Shown one piece after another: positions 1 to 10,397 of a stretch of 64,000 nucleotides of DNA; within the stretch, counting starts at the first letter, position 1, and every line of letters starts with the position of its first letter. Under the pieces are notes generated by a model. That model was given only the letters and a program-made list of their open reading frames with translations. It searched no databases and was not told the DNA's origin. The translations under genes were made by a program, and so were the position numbers. Source of the DNA: Pomphorhynchus laevis (lineage: Eukaryota > Acanthocephala > Palaeacanthocephala > Echinorhynchida > Pomphorhynchidae); the NCBI GenBank assembly GCA_012934845.2, contig WNNJ02000423.1, positions 151,627 through 215,626 of the forward strand, given 5' to 3'.

Positions 1-625
1 GTATAAACATCGAGGAGATTGAGAAGCGGATTTGTGCAGCTAACGCCGCAATGCGTTCTTTATACAGGTCTGTCGTAGTGAAGCGGGAGTTGAGTCTTAA
101 GGCGAAACTTTCGGTTTCCCCTCGCAATCTTCGTTCCTATCTTAACCTATGGTCATTAGCTTTGGTTTATGACCGAAAGGATAATATCTCGGATACAGAC
201 GATCGAAATGGGGTTCCTTCGCGGTGTTTCCGGTCTTAGCCTTGGAGATAAGGTTAGGAATTCGGTCATCCGGGATGGACTCGGAGTAAAGTCGCTGCTT
301 CTCTAGATCAAATAATGTCAGCTGAGGTGGCTAGGACACGTTATGTGGATATCTAGGGATCGCCTTCTTCGCAGGGTTTTCCTGGCCGGACTTTCTGGAA
401 AGAGACCTCGAGGTAGACTTCGATACCGATGGAGAGATCAAATCTCGAAACTGGCCGAAGTCTGCCTTAGGCTGTCTGAAAAAGAACTCTGGTCTGTCAC
501 CTAGGATCGCGATTGCTGGACTAGTTTGGTTCGTGCACTGACTCCACAACCTGACACCCGAACCAGTTGTTGACAGGAAAAATCTCGTATATTATTTGGT
601 TTTCTTTTCAATAAATTGTTGTTGT
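1..625 (+). pseudogene. Decayed 3' end of an L1/Rex-like LINE (RT C-terminal tail)
   Basis: Translation in shifting frames gives the tail typical of a LINE ORF2 family: a run like 'FLRGVSGLSLGDKVRNSVI' near 205-275, then 'GDGLGVKSLLL'-type residues and stop-broken remains of the Arg/Pro-rich tail. Several frameshifts and stops make it dead. The same tail occurs at about 54,230-54,670, so the two are copies of one family. The 5' side runs off the window. Family identity is inferred from this conserved tail, not from catalytic motifs, which are absent here. Confidence 0.6.
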
Positions 626-1677
626 AACGAAAATAACATTTAACTCACATTGTAGATCTCCTTCTCGAAAATCTTTTTAATTAAATGCATTCACATATAT
701 CAATGCAAATGCATCCTATTACAGTATAATATATTAACTTACATTAGATATGCTAACATTCCATATTGATCCGAGATCATTGTTTAACGCTCCTAATACT
801 TTAAACAGTTTGAGGAACCGTTTACTTCTTTTATTGATAATTGTAATTATTTTATATTCATCACTAGAAACTCGCAAAATTATAATGAAATTCTGACCTC
901 ATGTTCTTTAATTATCTAGTTATTCTTCTAAAATCATGAAATGCACATTTTAGTCAGCATTTCAAATTTTGTCAGCTGCTTTGTCTACCCATAATATACT
1001 TGACTGTGATCAAGTGAGAAACGCTACTCAACATGAACTTTTTTTGTTAAAAGCACCAACCATTTTCTCTTGTACTATCAATTAGCTTTATAATTGAACT
1101 AAAAGGGATTTTTTAATGTAAAGTGCAATCCACTATTATCATCGATTGAACTAAAAGATAAAATAATTGCACTATTATCGTCAATTGAACTAAAAGTATA
1201 TTTTTTTGTAATGCAAATTGTAACCCACAATTATCCTCGGGTTTTTGAATGCATTGAAATGACGAATCGCTGCTTTTTAGCCAAGGGTAATTTAAAATAA
1301 TGAATTGTGACGAGATAACAACGATCATTGTATATGTAAACTGGAATATAATAGAGATTGATTATGAGTTTAAGAAATACATGGAGAAGATAATCTCCTG
1401 ATGTTTCTCTATATTCTTAAATGAACTTATTTCATCGTACAACGTATGTAAATTACGACATGTTCATATTTTATGTGAAATTTTTTATTATAAATTTATA
1501 CTCACTATTGATGCCTTTTTGCCGAAACGAGCAGTGATTTACAGGTAATTAATTTTCTTATTAAAAAGAAACAATGCTTTCTCTCGCTATACATAATATA
1601 TTTCAATAAAAGCAATTCAATAAGTAATCAATGAATGTAGTTGAGTCATTTTGTTGATTTGAATATAAGGTGGTTTA
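626..1677. other. AT-rich intergenic DNA, nothing recognised
   Basis: Very AT-rich sequence with short imperfect repeats such as 'ttgaactaaaag' at 1096, 1146 and 1186. The ORFs here are short and low-complexity. No gene, RNA or element ends were recognised. Confidence 0.6.
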
Positions 1678-1890
1678 GAATAATCGGAGCTGGATTAAAG
1701 AAAGAAGGTTAAATATTTATTTGATATTTCGCTAACCTCTGTTTGTATATTCAGAAAATTACAATGTAATTGCATTGTAATTTTCTCAAGATGCTAACAG
1801 AGGTTAGCGAAATATTAAATAAATATTTAACCTTCTTTGATCCTGCGCCAATAACTTTTTATCAATAATGGATCATTATCAACTATTTAA
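1678..1890. repeat. Hairpin (foldback) repeat, copy 1
   Basis: The sequence starts near 'cggagctggattaaag', runs through 'gatatttcgctaacctctg' to a centre at about 1770, then returns as the reverse complement ('cagaggttagcgaaatatt', then 'ctttgatcctgcgccaat'). It is followed by 'aataatggatcattatcaac'. The same hairpin is seen at 40,481 and 45,478, and half copies at 41,258, 41,950 and 57,655. It carries no coding sequence. A MITE-like or foldback non-autonomous element is the simplest reading; no clear target duplication was found. Confidence 0.65.
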
Positions 1891-2359
1891 AATTAGATGG
1901 TTTACTACTAGAATGAAGTTATTAAATTGTATTCTCTCCGATATTATGAAATGTATTAGAAGATTTTTAAAACCATTGACTTTTTAACTAGATACATTTC
2001 TTAATATTTTGCCTATTTAAAGAGTCAACTTTAAATGCTGGAGTAGATTAATATTAATTGAATATTTGATAACGAAAATATAATCAATTTATATTTGTTT
2101 AGAAAGTAAATCCTAATGATTTCAACTTACTATGTAGTGTTCCACGTCCATATAAAATTATTAATATATTGATAATTTATATTAATAAAAAGGGTCATTT
2201 ATTTTGAGGATCATTAACAAACTTTCGATTTTCATATCAATCGCATGCAGGTTTTTATCATTTTCAAAGTATTCGTTTTAAAATAATTGCGTTTTATTTT
2301 TTGAGATATTTATTCCTACACCATCGCGGCCGGAAGCCATATGGTAAAAATGATATGGG
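1891..2359. other. AT-rich intergenic DNA, nothing recognised
   Basis: AT-rich sequence with no supported gene, repeat end or RNA motif. Confidence 0.5.
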
Positions 2360-3205
2360 TAATATATTATTGCGGCAACGAGCCAAAGTGTAAATATGAC
2401 AGGGTTATAATAATTATGTGCTTACATATGTTTATGTTTAAAAGGATCTGCTGCGTTCAATTATTCATTCCTGATTATAAAAGAGTATATTTCGTACGCT
2501 TATAATAAATTCCTTTAATTTATTATTAATATAAAAATGTTACGATATTTGGTAGCATATAAAATACCATCATAATGCTATATGATGGTAAGTATCAATA
2601 TTGATTATATTAAACTTAATAAAATCCTTGTGTGTTGTAAAAATTGCTTAAAATTAGTGCCCCGTGTCAAATAATTCTTCACGTGAAAATATTTTAATTT
2701 TAAAATAATTATTACCTTAAAATTGGTGCCCCGTGTCAAATAATTCTTCACGTGAAAATATTTTAAATGTAAACTTGTGAAATTTCGATTATTTATTAAA
2801 TTATCATATTGTATTTTGATTAAACTTTGTGTAAATTATACATCCTCTCTTAGTTTTAATGAAATAAAGACGAATGATTCTTTAACAATTTTGTTCTTTT
2901 TTAATAATAAACGATTTTTGATCATTTTTATCTTTCTTATTGAATCTAATATTTACATTAAGTTAAATATATCGATTACATGTGATAGATGAGCATTAAT
3001 AATTTTCTCAGTTAGCCTTATTATATTTTATCTTAGAGAATTAGTTATAATTATAAATTATATTATTATATTATAAATATTACATTATATTTATATATTA
3101 AAATATCTCAGAGTAAATTATTTTTTGAATCTGTTTTATTACATATGAATTATGTTTACATAATTCATATTTACACTTTGGCTCGTTGCCGCAATAATAT
3201 ACAGT
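2360..3205. mobile_element. Candidate non-autonomous DNA transposon with 38-bp inverted ends
   Basis: 'tattattgcggcaacgag' with its continuation at about 2362-2398 recurs as a near-perfect reverse complement at about 3167-3203 ('ctcgttgccgcaataata'). The outer ends read TATTATTGCGGC and GCCGCAATAATA, each next to TA, which would fit a TA target duplication. The interior of about 770 bp is AT-rich and has no transposase. This could be a MITE or solo element; the call rests on the inverted ends only. Confidence 0.5.
2649..2768. repeat. Two direct copies of a ~47-bp unit
   Basis: The unit containing 'gccccgtgtcaaataattct' followed by 'tcacgtgaaaatatttta' is present at about 2649-2700 and again at about 2717-2768 with one or two differences. 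It lies inside the inverted-end element. Confidence 0.85.
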
Positions 3206-3330
3206 ATATGCGATGTAATCAAATAGGCATGTTCATTATCGCATTTTTTGTTAAGCTGTTCCATAACAAATAAATACTTTAATTTTGCTGACCAGACAAA
3301 TATTTGCAGATATTTTCTTTCCACCTCCTT

Positions 3331-3394
3331 GTTTGAAAAGTGTAAGGTAGACAGCATATTCAGTTTGAAAAGTGTAAGGTAGACAGCATATTCA
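3331..3394. repeat. 32-bp perfect tandem duplication
   Basis: A 32-bp unit beginning 'gtttgaaaagtgtaaggtag' at 3331 repeats exactly at 3363. Confidence 0.9.
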
Positions 3395-3534
3395 GTGTTG
3401 TGGAATGAAATTTGTCTTGCTGTCAAGTTATTGTTGGTCAGTAAACTTCAAAAATTCGAAAATGTGATTTCTGTTAAGAGTATTGGCATTTTAAAAATAC
3501 ATATATACAATAAAGCTTCAAATGATCAGATGTG

Positions 3535-3680
3535 TTATGATATATATGATATATATATCATATATATATCATATGTATATCATATATATGTACATATATA
3601 TGTCATATATATGTACATACATATGATATATATGTCATAACATATATATCATATGTTATGATATATATACATATATATCA
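3535..3680. repeat. AT/TA-rich simple repeat with 'catata' variants
   Basis: A low-complexity run of 'atatat' interspersed with 'catatatat' and 'gtacatata'. The ORFs across it, rich in Ile, Tyr and His, are simple-sequence translations and not genes. Confidence 0.85.
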
Positions 3681-3689
3681 TTAATCAAA

Positions 3690-3930
3690 CCAAGAATCGA
3701 GTAACATCAGCGATTTTTCTTTTATAGCACAATACAAGGGCTAAGCTTTCGGCGTAAAAGCCTTCTTCAGAGTTGTAAGTAGTTTATTATCAAAGAAAGT
3801 TTTTACTTTAAAAACTTTCTTTTATAATAAACTACTTACAACTCTGAAGAAGGCTTTTACGCCGAAAGCTTAGCCCTTGTATTATGCTATAAAAGAAAAA
3901 TCGCTGCTGTTACTCGATTCTTGATTTGTT
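3690..3930. repeat. Long inverted repeat made of two PLE-type 3' ends
   Basis: Left arm about 3690-3803, right arm about 3808-3929, nearly perfect reverse complements, so any transcript would form a >110-bp stem. The right arm (+) contains CTGAAGA followed by A-GGC-tttac-GCC and GAAA at about 3843-3868. This resembles the hammerhead-like box at 62,240 that follows a PLE C-terminal fragment. I infer two PLE 3' tails head to head. No coding sequence. Confidence 0.7.
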
Positions 3931-3994
3931 TAGATTTATTTGAAAGCAGCCTTAATGGACTCTCGAGTTCGATTTGATGATAATATTATATATA

Positions 3995-4110
3995 GATGGT
4001 AGTTCACCCTACTGATGAGTGCTGCCGGCTACCATCACGTCGTCTAGGAGTGATAAGGAATTCTGCTTTACTTGTAATCGAACTCCGGTTTTTGGCAACA
4101 TTTATAATTA
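3995..4110 (+). repeat. 361-bp satellite-family fragment with hammerhead-like core
   Basis: It contains 'ccctactgatgagtgctgcc' and downstream 'gtcgtctaggagtga', then 'aatcgaactccggtttttgg'. The order matches units at 12,060-12,180 and 12,420-12,550 (opposite strand) and 59,725-59,795 (-). Bases before CTGATGA (ccta) pair with those after GTC (tagg), as stem I of a hammerhead would, but the usual GAAA box is not seen between them, so catalysis is not claimed. Confidence 0.6.
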
Positions 4111-4199
4111 TATATATGGCGATGAAAATATATCGTCAGTATAGTGATTTGTATGTGCAAAAACTTTTCTTTGATATCTAAGAAAGAATTTTAACACAT

Positions 4200-5245
4200 T
4201 TCTAAGTAACGGCGATATAATACAGTTGTTTTATTATCTACTCTTAACGTTTTCAAGTGAAATATGACAATATTGATTCGCGAGAACTACATAATGCAAA
4301 TATTATCGTGTTGAGCGAATTGCGAGCGCTTTAACCAGATTGATTAAATTGATATTTGAGACGGTGTGTATTTAACATTTTTTAATGTTAAATTAAAGCA
4401 ATGCATTTAAATTTGGCTTTTAAATTATATCATTATTCGTTTATAATTATCAATTTGTTAAATTTTAATGACAAGGTAATGGAAATTCAAAAAATTCGAC
4501 ACGTCCATTATAGCAACAAAATACCAAATTTTCGCTGAAAAGAATAATTTTTAAGATCTTAGAGAAACATTAACCACCATACATGTAAAAGCTAAGAATT
4601 TAAATAAATAATTTATCATAGATTTTTACAACTCATTATGGAAATATAAATATAGTTCTGCACAAACCATTGAGTAAAGGCAATCTGGTGAATCACATTA
4701 TACCTCCGGCATTATAACTTAATCCTGACTTAAAAACTATTAAAGTGGTGTTATATAATATTGGTGTTATATTAAAGTGGTGTTATATTATATCTCCTCT
4801 TTATAATTTATCATTCAGTTATTCCGTCTATCATTCAGCATGGATGTATCCACTTTATCATTAGACTATTATACTGTTACCTATTTAAATGCACATACCT
4901 TCTAGCTTACCTGATTACACCTTGCTTAATTAACTTAGCCCTAACTAAAAACACATAACAAAGCAATTAAATTTCGTTGCATTTTATTTATAAATAATTA
5001 ATTTTATTTTTATTATTCATAAAAAAACTAATATATATAAATATATAATATGTTCCATTCATAAATTATTTTCGCTTGATAGTTTAAATAAATTTTTAAT
5101 AATATTTTGTTAATTTGTTTGTAAATTTAATATTATAATAATAATTTGTTGATTTTTACTTTACCATTATAAGAAATTAAAAACATTCATCAAATTTGCT
5201 TGAAAATTAACAGAAAAATATTAATGTTGTATCAATAATACATAG
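4200..5245. other. AT-rich intergenic DNA, nothing recognised
   Basis: AT-rich, with a local repeat of 'aaagtggtgttatat' around 4742-4790. No gene, RNA or element boundary is supported. Confidence 0.55.
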
Positions 5246-5249
5246 TTTT

Positions 5250-6010
5250 ATTATTTCTGACAGAGGTCATGTAACCGGGCAAACAAAGTTCACATATCAA
5301 AAATAATAGTTCAATAATAACATGTTAATAGAACAAATCAGATCAGCTAACTGAGTCTACGTATTTAGTATTATTTATAAATAAAAATAATACTAAATAA
5401 AATTAAAATAATTTAATAATAAATAATAAATAATTATAAAACTTTATTTATTCATCGTTATTCTTTCTAAATATAAAAATGACGTTATTGTCAAATTAAT
5501 GAATTAATTAAATTCGAATTATTTAATACTATAATATTAACTATAATGCAAATTTTCAGTATTTCTAACAGAGATTATATTACCGGGAAAACAAAGTTCA
5601 CAGGTCAATATTAACTTGTCGGTAGAACAAACAGATCAGATAACTGAGCCTACGTATTTAATATAATTATAAAATAAACATAACATAATAACCGAAAAAT
5701 AATGTTGACCGAAAAATTATGTTGTTCAAGAATACATTAATTCAGTATTTCTGCTAGATGTTATAATTAAAATTCTGCATTTTAATTAATTAATTACTTA
5801 ATTAATCTTATATTTCGAAAATATGTATAAATGTTATATTCTGTATATATGTGTTCTATTCATATACTTATGTTCTATGCTGACAGAGGTTATAGTATCA
5901 GGAAAACAAAGTTCACAGGTCAATATTAACTTGTCAGTGAACAAATCAGATCAACTAACTGAGCCTACGTATTTTATACTATATATAAATCAAAATAAAG
6001 ATAAATAATA
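5250..6010 (+). repeat. Three copies of a ~110-bp dispersed repeat
   Basis: Copies at about 5258-5375, 5565-5665 and 5878-5985 share 'acaaagttcaca', 'gaacaaatcagatca' and 'actgagcctacgtattta'. Related pieces occur at about 36,700-36,770, 42,160-42,210 and 63,140-63,200 (+), and at about 41,370-41,420, 46,480-46,530, 52,170-52,215 and 58,980-59,065 (-). No coding capacity was seen. It is a non-coding dispersed element of unknown type, at about ten sites in this window. Confidence 0.7.
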
Positions 6011-6089
6011 AATAATTATATTTGGTATGATAATCATAATAACATTCTAATAGAATGTTGTTTATTACAAAACTACACCTAAAGCCAGC

Positions 6090-6460
6090 AATATACACAT
6101 GATATATAGATAACACATTTTGTGGAGTCAAAGATAGAGAGAGCAAGCTAATGAACTTCGTGAGGCAATAAAATTACAATTAGTACTAGAAATAACAATT
6201 CAATTGGAGACCAATTTAAAATTAGCATTCCTTGATGTAAAAGTTGAACGGCAAGACACGATGCTAAGGCAAAAATGTCCAATAAGTGTACTAAAAATGG
6301 CACGAACATCAAATACTGTAACATCTGCACTTACCAATATAAAAAGCGCCTTACAAGGCATGATATAGCGCTCATACAAATTGAGCTCAAACTAGCAGAC
6401 ATTCGATCAAGAAATAAAGCGCATAAAGCAGCTCTTTACAAATAACAACTATACAAAATA
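6090..6460 (+). pseudogene. Possible decayed PLE RT remnant
   Basis: One frame reads 'LAFLDVKVERQDTM' near 6205-6260, matching the 'FLDV.V.R' step that follows the catalytic box in Penelope-like RTs. Stops and frame changes surround it, and no YxDD box is visible. The assignment rests on a short motif and the PLE-rich context. Confidence 0.3.
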
Positions 6461-6554
6461 TATTATTTAAATGTATTTTTAATAATATTTTAATGATTTA
6501 GATATTCTACGTTTTTCCGGTTAATTTTATTTTTATAGTAACATAGTATAAAAT

Positions 6555-7110
6555 ATGTACCTAGGCAGCATTCTATATATTCTCATAAGACTAAAAAATA
6601 AAACCGAATTATTCCCGCAATATTCAAAATCGCTACGTAAAGCCAGTCATCCTATGTGTGCCGACAAACTTCCACAACAGTATACGCGTTTCGCTCTAAT
6701 GGAGCTCATCAGTACCGTGACTTTAATAATCATCTATAGGCACCTTAACACACGCTTTAACAGTGTTTAAAGCTCGAAAAACAGAACTACCCTTTATCTT
6801 AATCATCATAAAGAATTTAGCATGATCTCTGTGAATAGGAGTGCGTGTTGCAATTTAACCATGCATCATGCACTAAATTCCTTTCGATAGAAATGCTGTA
6901 TTACACGGCACCTTAAAGTGCACAAATATATAAAATATAATTTGTTGTAACACCTGCCCTGCGACACCCACCCGTGTACTGATAAATACATCACTATGTT
7001 TTCCTCATGAGGAGGCGTAAACACCAGGCAGCATTTTATATATCCTCATCAGACCAAGAAATATAAACGAATTATTCTCGCAATATTCCAAGTCGATACG
7101 AATGACAAAT
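6555..7110. repeat. ~480-bp direct repeat flanking a hammerhead
   Basis: 'aggcagcattctatatattc' at about 6563 recurs with changes at about 7028 ('aggcagcattttatatatcc'), and the similarity continues into 'gaattattctcgcaatattc'. Spacing is about 470-480 bp, so this looks like one full unit plus the start of a second. The unit carries the hammerhead at 6677-6718 on the minus strand. Confidence 0.6.
6677..6718 (-). ncRNA. Hammerhead ribozyme, minimal type I
   Basis: On the minus strand: stem I ACGGTA, core CTGATGA (rc of 6706-6712), stem II GCTC-catta-GAGC (perfect 4 bp with the canonical G-C closing pair), core GAAA, a two-pair stem III (A-U, C-G), cleavage triplet GTA (rc of 6683-6685), then TACTGT closing stem I (6 bp including one G-U). 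Every conserved hammerhead base is present. The very short stem III is the known form in Penelope-like elements and retrozymes, where activity is usually better in dimeric RNA. Self-cleavage is inferred, not measured. Confidence 0.85.
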
Positions 7111-7189
7111 AATCCTATGATTAGTCGTACAGGACCAATCATCATATGCTGGTCAGCCAAGGCAGTTTAATCCTTAAAGCATCTTGGAC

Positions 7190-7600
7190 CAGTGTTTAAT
7201 CAGTACATTCATGCCCAAACACCATTTTACATGACGTATCCATTAAGGATCCAACGAGTGAAAGCGACAATTAAGCAAAAAAACTCTGCTTAGTGTTTAA
7301 GGATGGTCCGCACAGCAATTCGATCTGGCAAAGAGCGTAAGCCTCAGTCAATTAAGCAAAGTGTCGGAAACGCCTTTATTCACAATGTCACACAGGTAAC
7401 CGAATCGACTAGTGGGCACTTCATTCTACTGATGAATGTTGCCGAGTACTCTGAATTTCGATACTAAAGTTATGGTTAAGTAGTGACATAATCCTTGAAA
7501 ATCGTGAATCAAAGTCCAGTCTATCAAGCAACACGATTTAGTAAATATGCCGTATTTCGTAAGAAATCCTGGACCGTTTTTTACTCAGCCCATTCGTGTA
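7190..7600 (+). repeat. Arm 1 of a ~370-bp inverted repeat
   Basis: Shares long stretches such as 'gcacagcaattcgatctg', 'gtgtcggaaacgcctt' and 'gccgtatttcgtaagaaatc' with the minus strand of 9640-10070. It includes CTGATGA at about 7433 within a 361-bp-satellite-like context. Together the arms bracket the decayed LINE at 7.76-9.28 kb. Confidence 0.75.
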
Positions 7601-7759
7601 CTATTATATATAAACGTTATATATAGTGGGCAAACTATAGCAATCTTAACAACAAAATTAAAGAAAACACAACATGTACTAACTTTAGTGTTAATATACT
7701 ACCATTGACACTAAAGCCAATTGTGGCAACACTGAAAATAACAAACTTCCCTCCTCGAA

Positions 7760-8165
7760 GAAGGAAGATTATGAACTTATGAAGGAAAAATTCTCCATTT
7801 CAAACATTCGTCAACTCAAAGGTAGGGATGGGTTCGACCTCCATATTGCCTTCTGCTCGGTGGATTGTAATCAGGGGCTAATTCTAGTCAATGATAAATG
7901 CAATCCCTTTTTAGGGTACAACATCAATTTCATTATGATAGAGCAGGACAACCTGACATACCCACACTGTACTGGATGCCATTAATGGGGTCACTGGCGA
8001 TCCACATGTTAGTGACCCCCGCTGCGGTGTTTGCGGTCTAGACACATGTCATCATATGTTGTCAGCGGTCAAATGTACGTCGCCTGCCGCTTGAATAAAT
8101 TGCAATGGTGATCACCTGACATGGTCGAGGCGTTGCATAGCTATTAAAAACAATGAAAAGATGTT
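7760..8165 (+). pseudogene. LINE ORF1 (gag-like) remnant with CCHC knuckles
   Basis: Reading through stops, three zinc-knuckle patterns follow each other: C-x2-C-x4-H-x4-C at about 7962-8003 (CTGC...GHWRSTC), a CGVC...C pattern at about 8022-8080, and 'NCNGDHLTWSRRC' at about 8098-8135. This succession, ending in a C.GDH..SR.C knuckle, is typical of ORF1/gag proteins of I/Jockey-group LINEs. An intact stretch of about 68 codons precedes it (7779-7985). Multiple stops make it non-functional. An endonuclease remnant of a LINE follows at 8565. Confidence 0.55.
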
Positions 8166-8564
8166 CACTTCCTCGTCCTTGCCGAAGATCTTTTTCGCGG
8201 CTGCTGCCAAAAGTTCGACAACTGTCGTATGTCTAACCAAGAACTGCTACGAATTTTCAATGAAAAATAGAAAGAGATCATTGCATCTATGGAGAATTTT
8301 GTCAAACAGCTTGTCAATTCTCACTTGGGCGTGGCCCCAGCGCCAGGGTCTCGACACTTCCGACTACGAAAAAACGCGGTGCCTCTGCACCAAATGTTCA
8401 TCCTATTAAAGTTGGCAGGCTCCTGCAAATGAAGAATGATACAAGGGAAAATGAAGATATTGCCCTGGGGTCTTCTAGCATGGGTGGAGCTAGTGGTGAG
8501 GGGGTAACCCTCTTGCGCCTAGCTCGGTCTAGAGTAGCATCACCCTTCCAACTAATTTAACACA
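8166..8564 (+). other. Decayed LINE ORF1-ORF2 linking region
   Basis: Shifting frames give fragments without recognised motifs ('NFVKQLVNSHLGVAPAPG' near 8300). It lies between the gag-like knuckles and the endonuclease start and is most simply the rest of ORF1. Confidence 0.35.
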
Positions 8565-9275
8565 ATGCTGAGTAAACCCGAGCCTTTTTCACTAAATATT
8601 CTTCAGTGGAATTCGGGAGGTGCTTCTGCCCTTAGACTTTTATCTGGTAGAGATGCAGATGTTATAGTCCTTCAGGAGACGCGGTCTATCCGTCTCCCCC
8701 GGGACATTACTCGATTTATCCTAAAGCAAATTTGTTCCCACTATACTCCGTACAAAACCCCACCTCACTCCTCTTCTCTCAAGGACTATTGACCTTAAGT
8801 GCTCATTAAGATCCTCCCTCCTATTAAACTATTCATGTCCAGCCATGTCTTGCTTAGTAGTTTCACTCAGTAAGAACGGTAAACGCCTCAGTCTAGCCAA
8901 TGCCGACATTCGTCCAGGGGAGATTCACAAAAACCGTGACCTCCTGGATGATATTATTGACAGCGGCTATGACTTGATACTTGGAGACTTCAACGACAGA
9001 ACTGGTCATTGGATCAACGCAGCAGTTCTCAGAGCTAGGAACGGTTATCTTATTCACAAACCACCGTCCCCTAACTTTCATTGCGCATCAACAAATTATA
9101 TCCTCGACATTTTACTGCTTCACTCGAGGTGGTGGTTAAATCCCTCTGCACGGAGCAGTCGCGTCAGCAATTATCTATCTATCATGACCAAATTCGTTGG
9201 AGAATTGAGGAAGGTATGTTGCTTCGAAGGAGGTTTCACTTTGATTCAATCAGAGTGGCCATCTTTCAAGTAGCT
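8565..9275 (+). pseudogene. LINE ORF2 apurinic-type endonuclease, broken
   Basis: Begins at an ATG with 'SLNILQWNSGGASALRLL', followed by 'DADVIVLQETRS' (the N and E boxes of exonuclease-endonuclease-phosphatase domains). After a break comes 'YDLILGDFNDRTGHWIN' (the GDFN box). These three steps in order identify the N-terminal nuclease of an APE-type LINE. Frame breaks lie near 8790 and after 9080, and the RT is missing here. An RT fragment on the same strand at 14.4-14.9 kb could be the displaced remainder. Non-functional. Confidence 0.7.
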
Positions 9276-9361
9276 ATCCAACTCATTCCCATAATAGGAA
9301 ATGAGAGTCTAGCCGAATTTAATACCTACCTCTTTTCGCAAGCTACCAAAGCGAAAGTAAG

Positions 9362-9593
9362 CTACCAAAGCATTGGTAGCTTATTGCTACCAATGCCATA
9401 AAGGCAATGCAATAAGGCGATGCGAAAGTCACCTCGTGTGACTTTCGCATTGAAAACCAGCTACAGAATCCTTTCTTCATGATATTTAATTCTACACACA
9501 CCGACTACTAACGGCACCATTGCCGTTAGTATAGTTGAACAGTTGCCGTTAGAATAGTTGCTAGGTCACATCGTGTGACCTAGCAACTATTCT
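9362..9593. repeat. Cluster of perfect hairpins
   Basis: Successive perfect or near-perfect palindromes: 9370-9396 (11-bp arms), 9420-9450 (13-bp arms, loop ctcgt), 9507-9530 (10-bp arms, loop ccat) and 9551-9593 (19-bp arms, loop atcgt). A smaller overlapping hairpin lies at 9362-9379. The second and fourth share the inner pattern GTCAC-NTCGT-GTGAC but have different outer stems. No gene overlaps. Function unknown. Confidence 0.9.
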
Positions 9594-9639
9594 ATATATA
9601 CATATATATGTATATATATACTAAATGGTGTTGCTTGAT

Positions 9640-10070
9640 AGACTTAACTTCGATTCACGACTTTCAGTCACCATGTTACTTCTAGACGACCACTTCAGCA
9701 TCAAAATGATGAGTACCCGGCAACACTCATCAATAGAATGAACTACTCACTGGCCGTATCGGTTGCCTGTGTGACACTGGGAATGAAGGCGTTTCCGACA
9801 CTTTGATTAATTGTCTGAGGCTTACGCTCTTAAACAGATCGAATTGCTGTGCGGAACATCTTTAAACACTAGGCAAAGGTTGTTGCTGAATTGTCGCTGC
9901 ACTCATTGAATCCTTAATGGATACGGCAGGTATAATAGTAGTGCACGGATGTGCTGAGTAGACAACGGTCCATGATTTCTTACGAAATACGGCATTTATA
10001 CCAAATGGTGTTGCGTGATAGACTGGACTTCGATTCACGACTTTCAGTCACCATGTCACTTCTAGTCATA
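9640..10070 (-). repeat. Arm 2 of the ~370-bp inverted repeat
   Basis: Reverse complement of 7190-7600 with many substitutions. It includes a 361-bp-satellite-type core (TTGATGAGTGTTGCC on the minus strand). The GGCAAC...GTTGCC pairing replaces the GGCAGC...GCTGCC of other copies, a compensated change. Confidence 0.75.
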
Positions 10071-10104
10071 TATATAGTCATATACATATGTAACTTCTAG
10101 ACTT

Positions 10105-10208
10105 ATATATATAATTTTATATCTGACTGTGTTAAACTGTGCTCCGGGAGCTAATAAGCTTCAGTTTCATAATCGTAGATGTTGCCAAAAACCGGAGTTC
10201 GATCACAG
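10105..10208 (-). repeat. Partial 361-bp satellite unit left of the 293-bp array
   Basis: 'gtgttaaactgtgctccggg' to 'ccggagttcgatcacag' matches the start of the units at 12,376 and 12,738. The 293-bp array therefore sits inside a 361-bp array, with this piece on its left. Confidence 0.75.
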
Positions 10209-10357
10209 TCCACAGGCTGCAAAAATATTTATATAATATACTGCCGAATCAATTTTGTGATCGCCTGTGGACTTGAAGGTCGTGTTGTAATAATCATCCT
10301 TGTGATGAACCCTTCTTAACTGTGGTGGAGGATCTCTGAACACTCTTAAAATCTGGA

Positions 10358-10397
10358 CCCTACTGGTGAAGCTCAATAAGCAGAAACCGGTCTAGGG
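10358..10397 (+). ncRNA. Hammerhead-like core, array unit 1 (mutated)
   Basis: CCCTA / TAGGG stem I, stem II GCT/AGC, GAAAC and GTC are intact, but the core reads CTGGTGA instead of CTGATGA. An invariant A is replaced, so this unit is probably inactive. Confidence 0.7.

Noticed and set aside
3995-4060. Standard type I hammerhead in the 361-bp family
   Set aside because: Stem I and C-T-G-A-T-G-A are present, but the GAAA box is missing from the required place; recorded as a hammerhead-like repeat only.
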